A stretch of 32,966 bases of DNA, taken from Candidatus Rokuibacteriota bacterium (GTDB taxonomy: Bacteria > Methylomirabilota > Methylomirabilia > Rokubacteriales > CSP1-6). A program made the translations under genes and the position numbers. Shown piece after piece: positions 32,897 to 32,966 of this stretch (the stretch's first letter is position 1; the number at the start of each line of letters is the position of its first letter). The stretch is from NCBI GenBank assembly GCA_003221515.1, contig QHSI01000062.1:1-32966 (forward strand), given 5' to 3'. A model generated the notes under the pieces. That model was not told the origin of the DNA and did no database searches. It saw only the letters and a program-made list of their open reading frames with translations.

Positions 32897-32904
32897 TCAG
32901 CGGG
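32770..32904. repeat. Four copies of GTCAGCGGG
   Basis: The 9-mer starts at 32770, 32792, 32847 and 32896. Read on the minus strand each is CCCGCTGAC, and the last copy contains the stop codon of the partial gene. The flanks of copies (CCCCGCTGACGTCC-like) also agree in part, suggesting copying of that 3' tail. Confidence 0.55.
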
Positions 32905-32966
32905 GAGCGGGGGCGTTGGCGAAGGCGGAGGGGGGTAGGCCGGCGGCTTCGATCACGGAACCAACG
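32897..32966 (-). CDS. 3' end of a minus-strand gene, partial
   Basis: The last 22 codons of an open frame enter from the right edge and end in TGA at 32897-32899. The peptide is VGSVIEAAGLPPSAFANAPA plus PR. Codon third positions are almost all G or C, as in the neighbouring genes. It is too short to name, and is listed because a reader with the next window can join it. Confidence 0.4.
   Translation of the reverse strand, partial: VGSVIEAAGLPPSAFANAPAPR

Noticed and set aside
1-32966. CRISPR array, rRNA, prophage or complete insertion sequence
   Set aside because: No regularly spaced repeats, rRNA segments, integrase or intact transposase were seen on either strand.

Overview
The window is GC-rich (about two-thirds by eye), densely coded DNA from a Gram-negative (diderm) bacterium. 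It encodes several outer-membrane beta-barrels, lipoproteins and RND pumps. The mix of a thiolase-like/DUF35 pair, a luciferase-like oxidoreductase, CoA-transferases, many ATGA/GTGA start-stop overlaps and a UGSC selenoprotein recalls uncultured soil lineages such as Candidatus Rokubacteria / Methylomirabilota. That placement is inference; no rRNA or other marker is present.

Layout. (1) 1-6837, + strand: two paralogous heavy-metal-type RND pumps, the first cut by the window edge, around a periplasmic adaptor lipoprotein too short to carry the usual hairpin. (2) 6883-10023, +: two secreted proteins of unknown function and an LbtU-like outer-membrane porin. (3) A minus-strand tRNA-Met(CAT) at 10041-10115, then about 1.1 kb with no supportable gene. 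(4) 11248-17433, +: a polysaccharide module made of a BcsB-like protein, a family 2 glycosyltransferase with an N-terminal MshEN-type (c-di-GMP) domain, a polytopic GT-C-like protein and an outer-membrane barrel. (5) 17568-19293, +: a HAD hydrolase, then a strong extended -10 promoter driving an Asp-rich 98-residue protein and a PuuD-like membrane protein. (6) 19346-22641, -: a PerR-type regulator, rubrerythrin, a Fe-S/CCG-domain protein, DUF3501 and a small cytochrome c lipoprotein, a peroxide-defence type operon. (7) 22802-28365, +: uvrA, a thiolase-like protein without the catalytic Cys, DUF35 and a luciferase-like oxidoreductase, the last three translationally coupled. (8) 28372-32495, -: a conserved protein of unknown function, a UGSC selenoprotein, LigB- and LigA-like extradiol dioxygenase subunits and both CoA-transferase subunits. 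The tail of another minus-strand gene enters at the right edge.

Two observations stand out. First, the UGSC gene (30906-31424, minus) is interrupted by an in-frame TGA exactly at the U of U-G-S-C, with a hairpin downstream that fits the bacterial SECIS rules. It is one selenoprotein gene, not two ORFs. Second, two copies of a roughly 162-bp palindromic element lie at 21576-21738 and 32527-32688. They share a conserved core, but their outer arms have unrelated sequences that are each perfectly self-complementary. The core's differences fall mostly at every third base of one reading frame. I know of no named family matching this.
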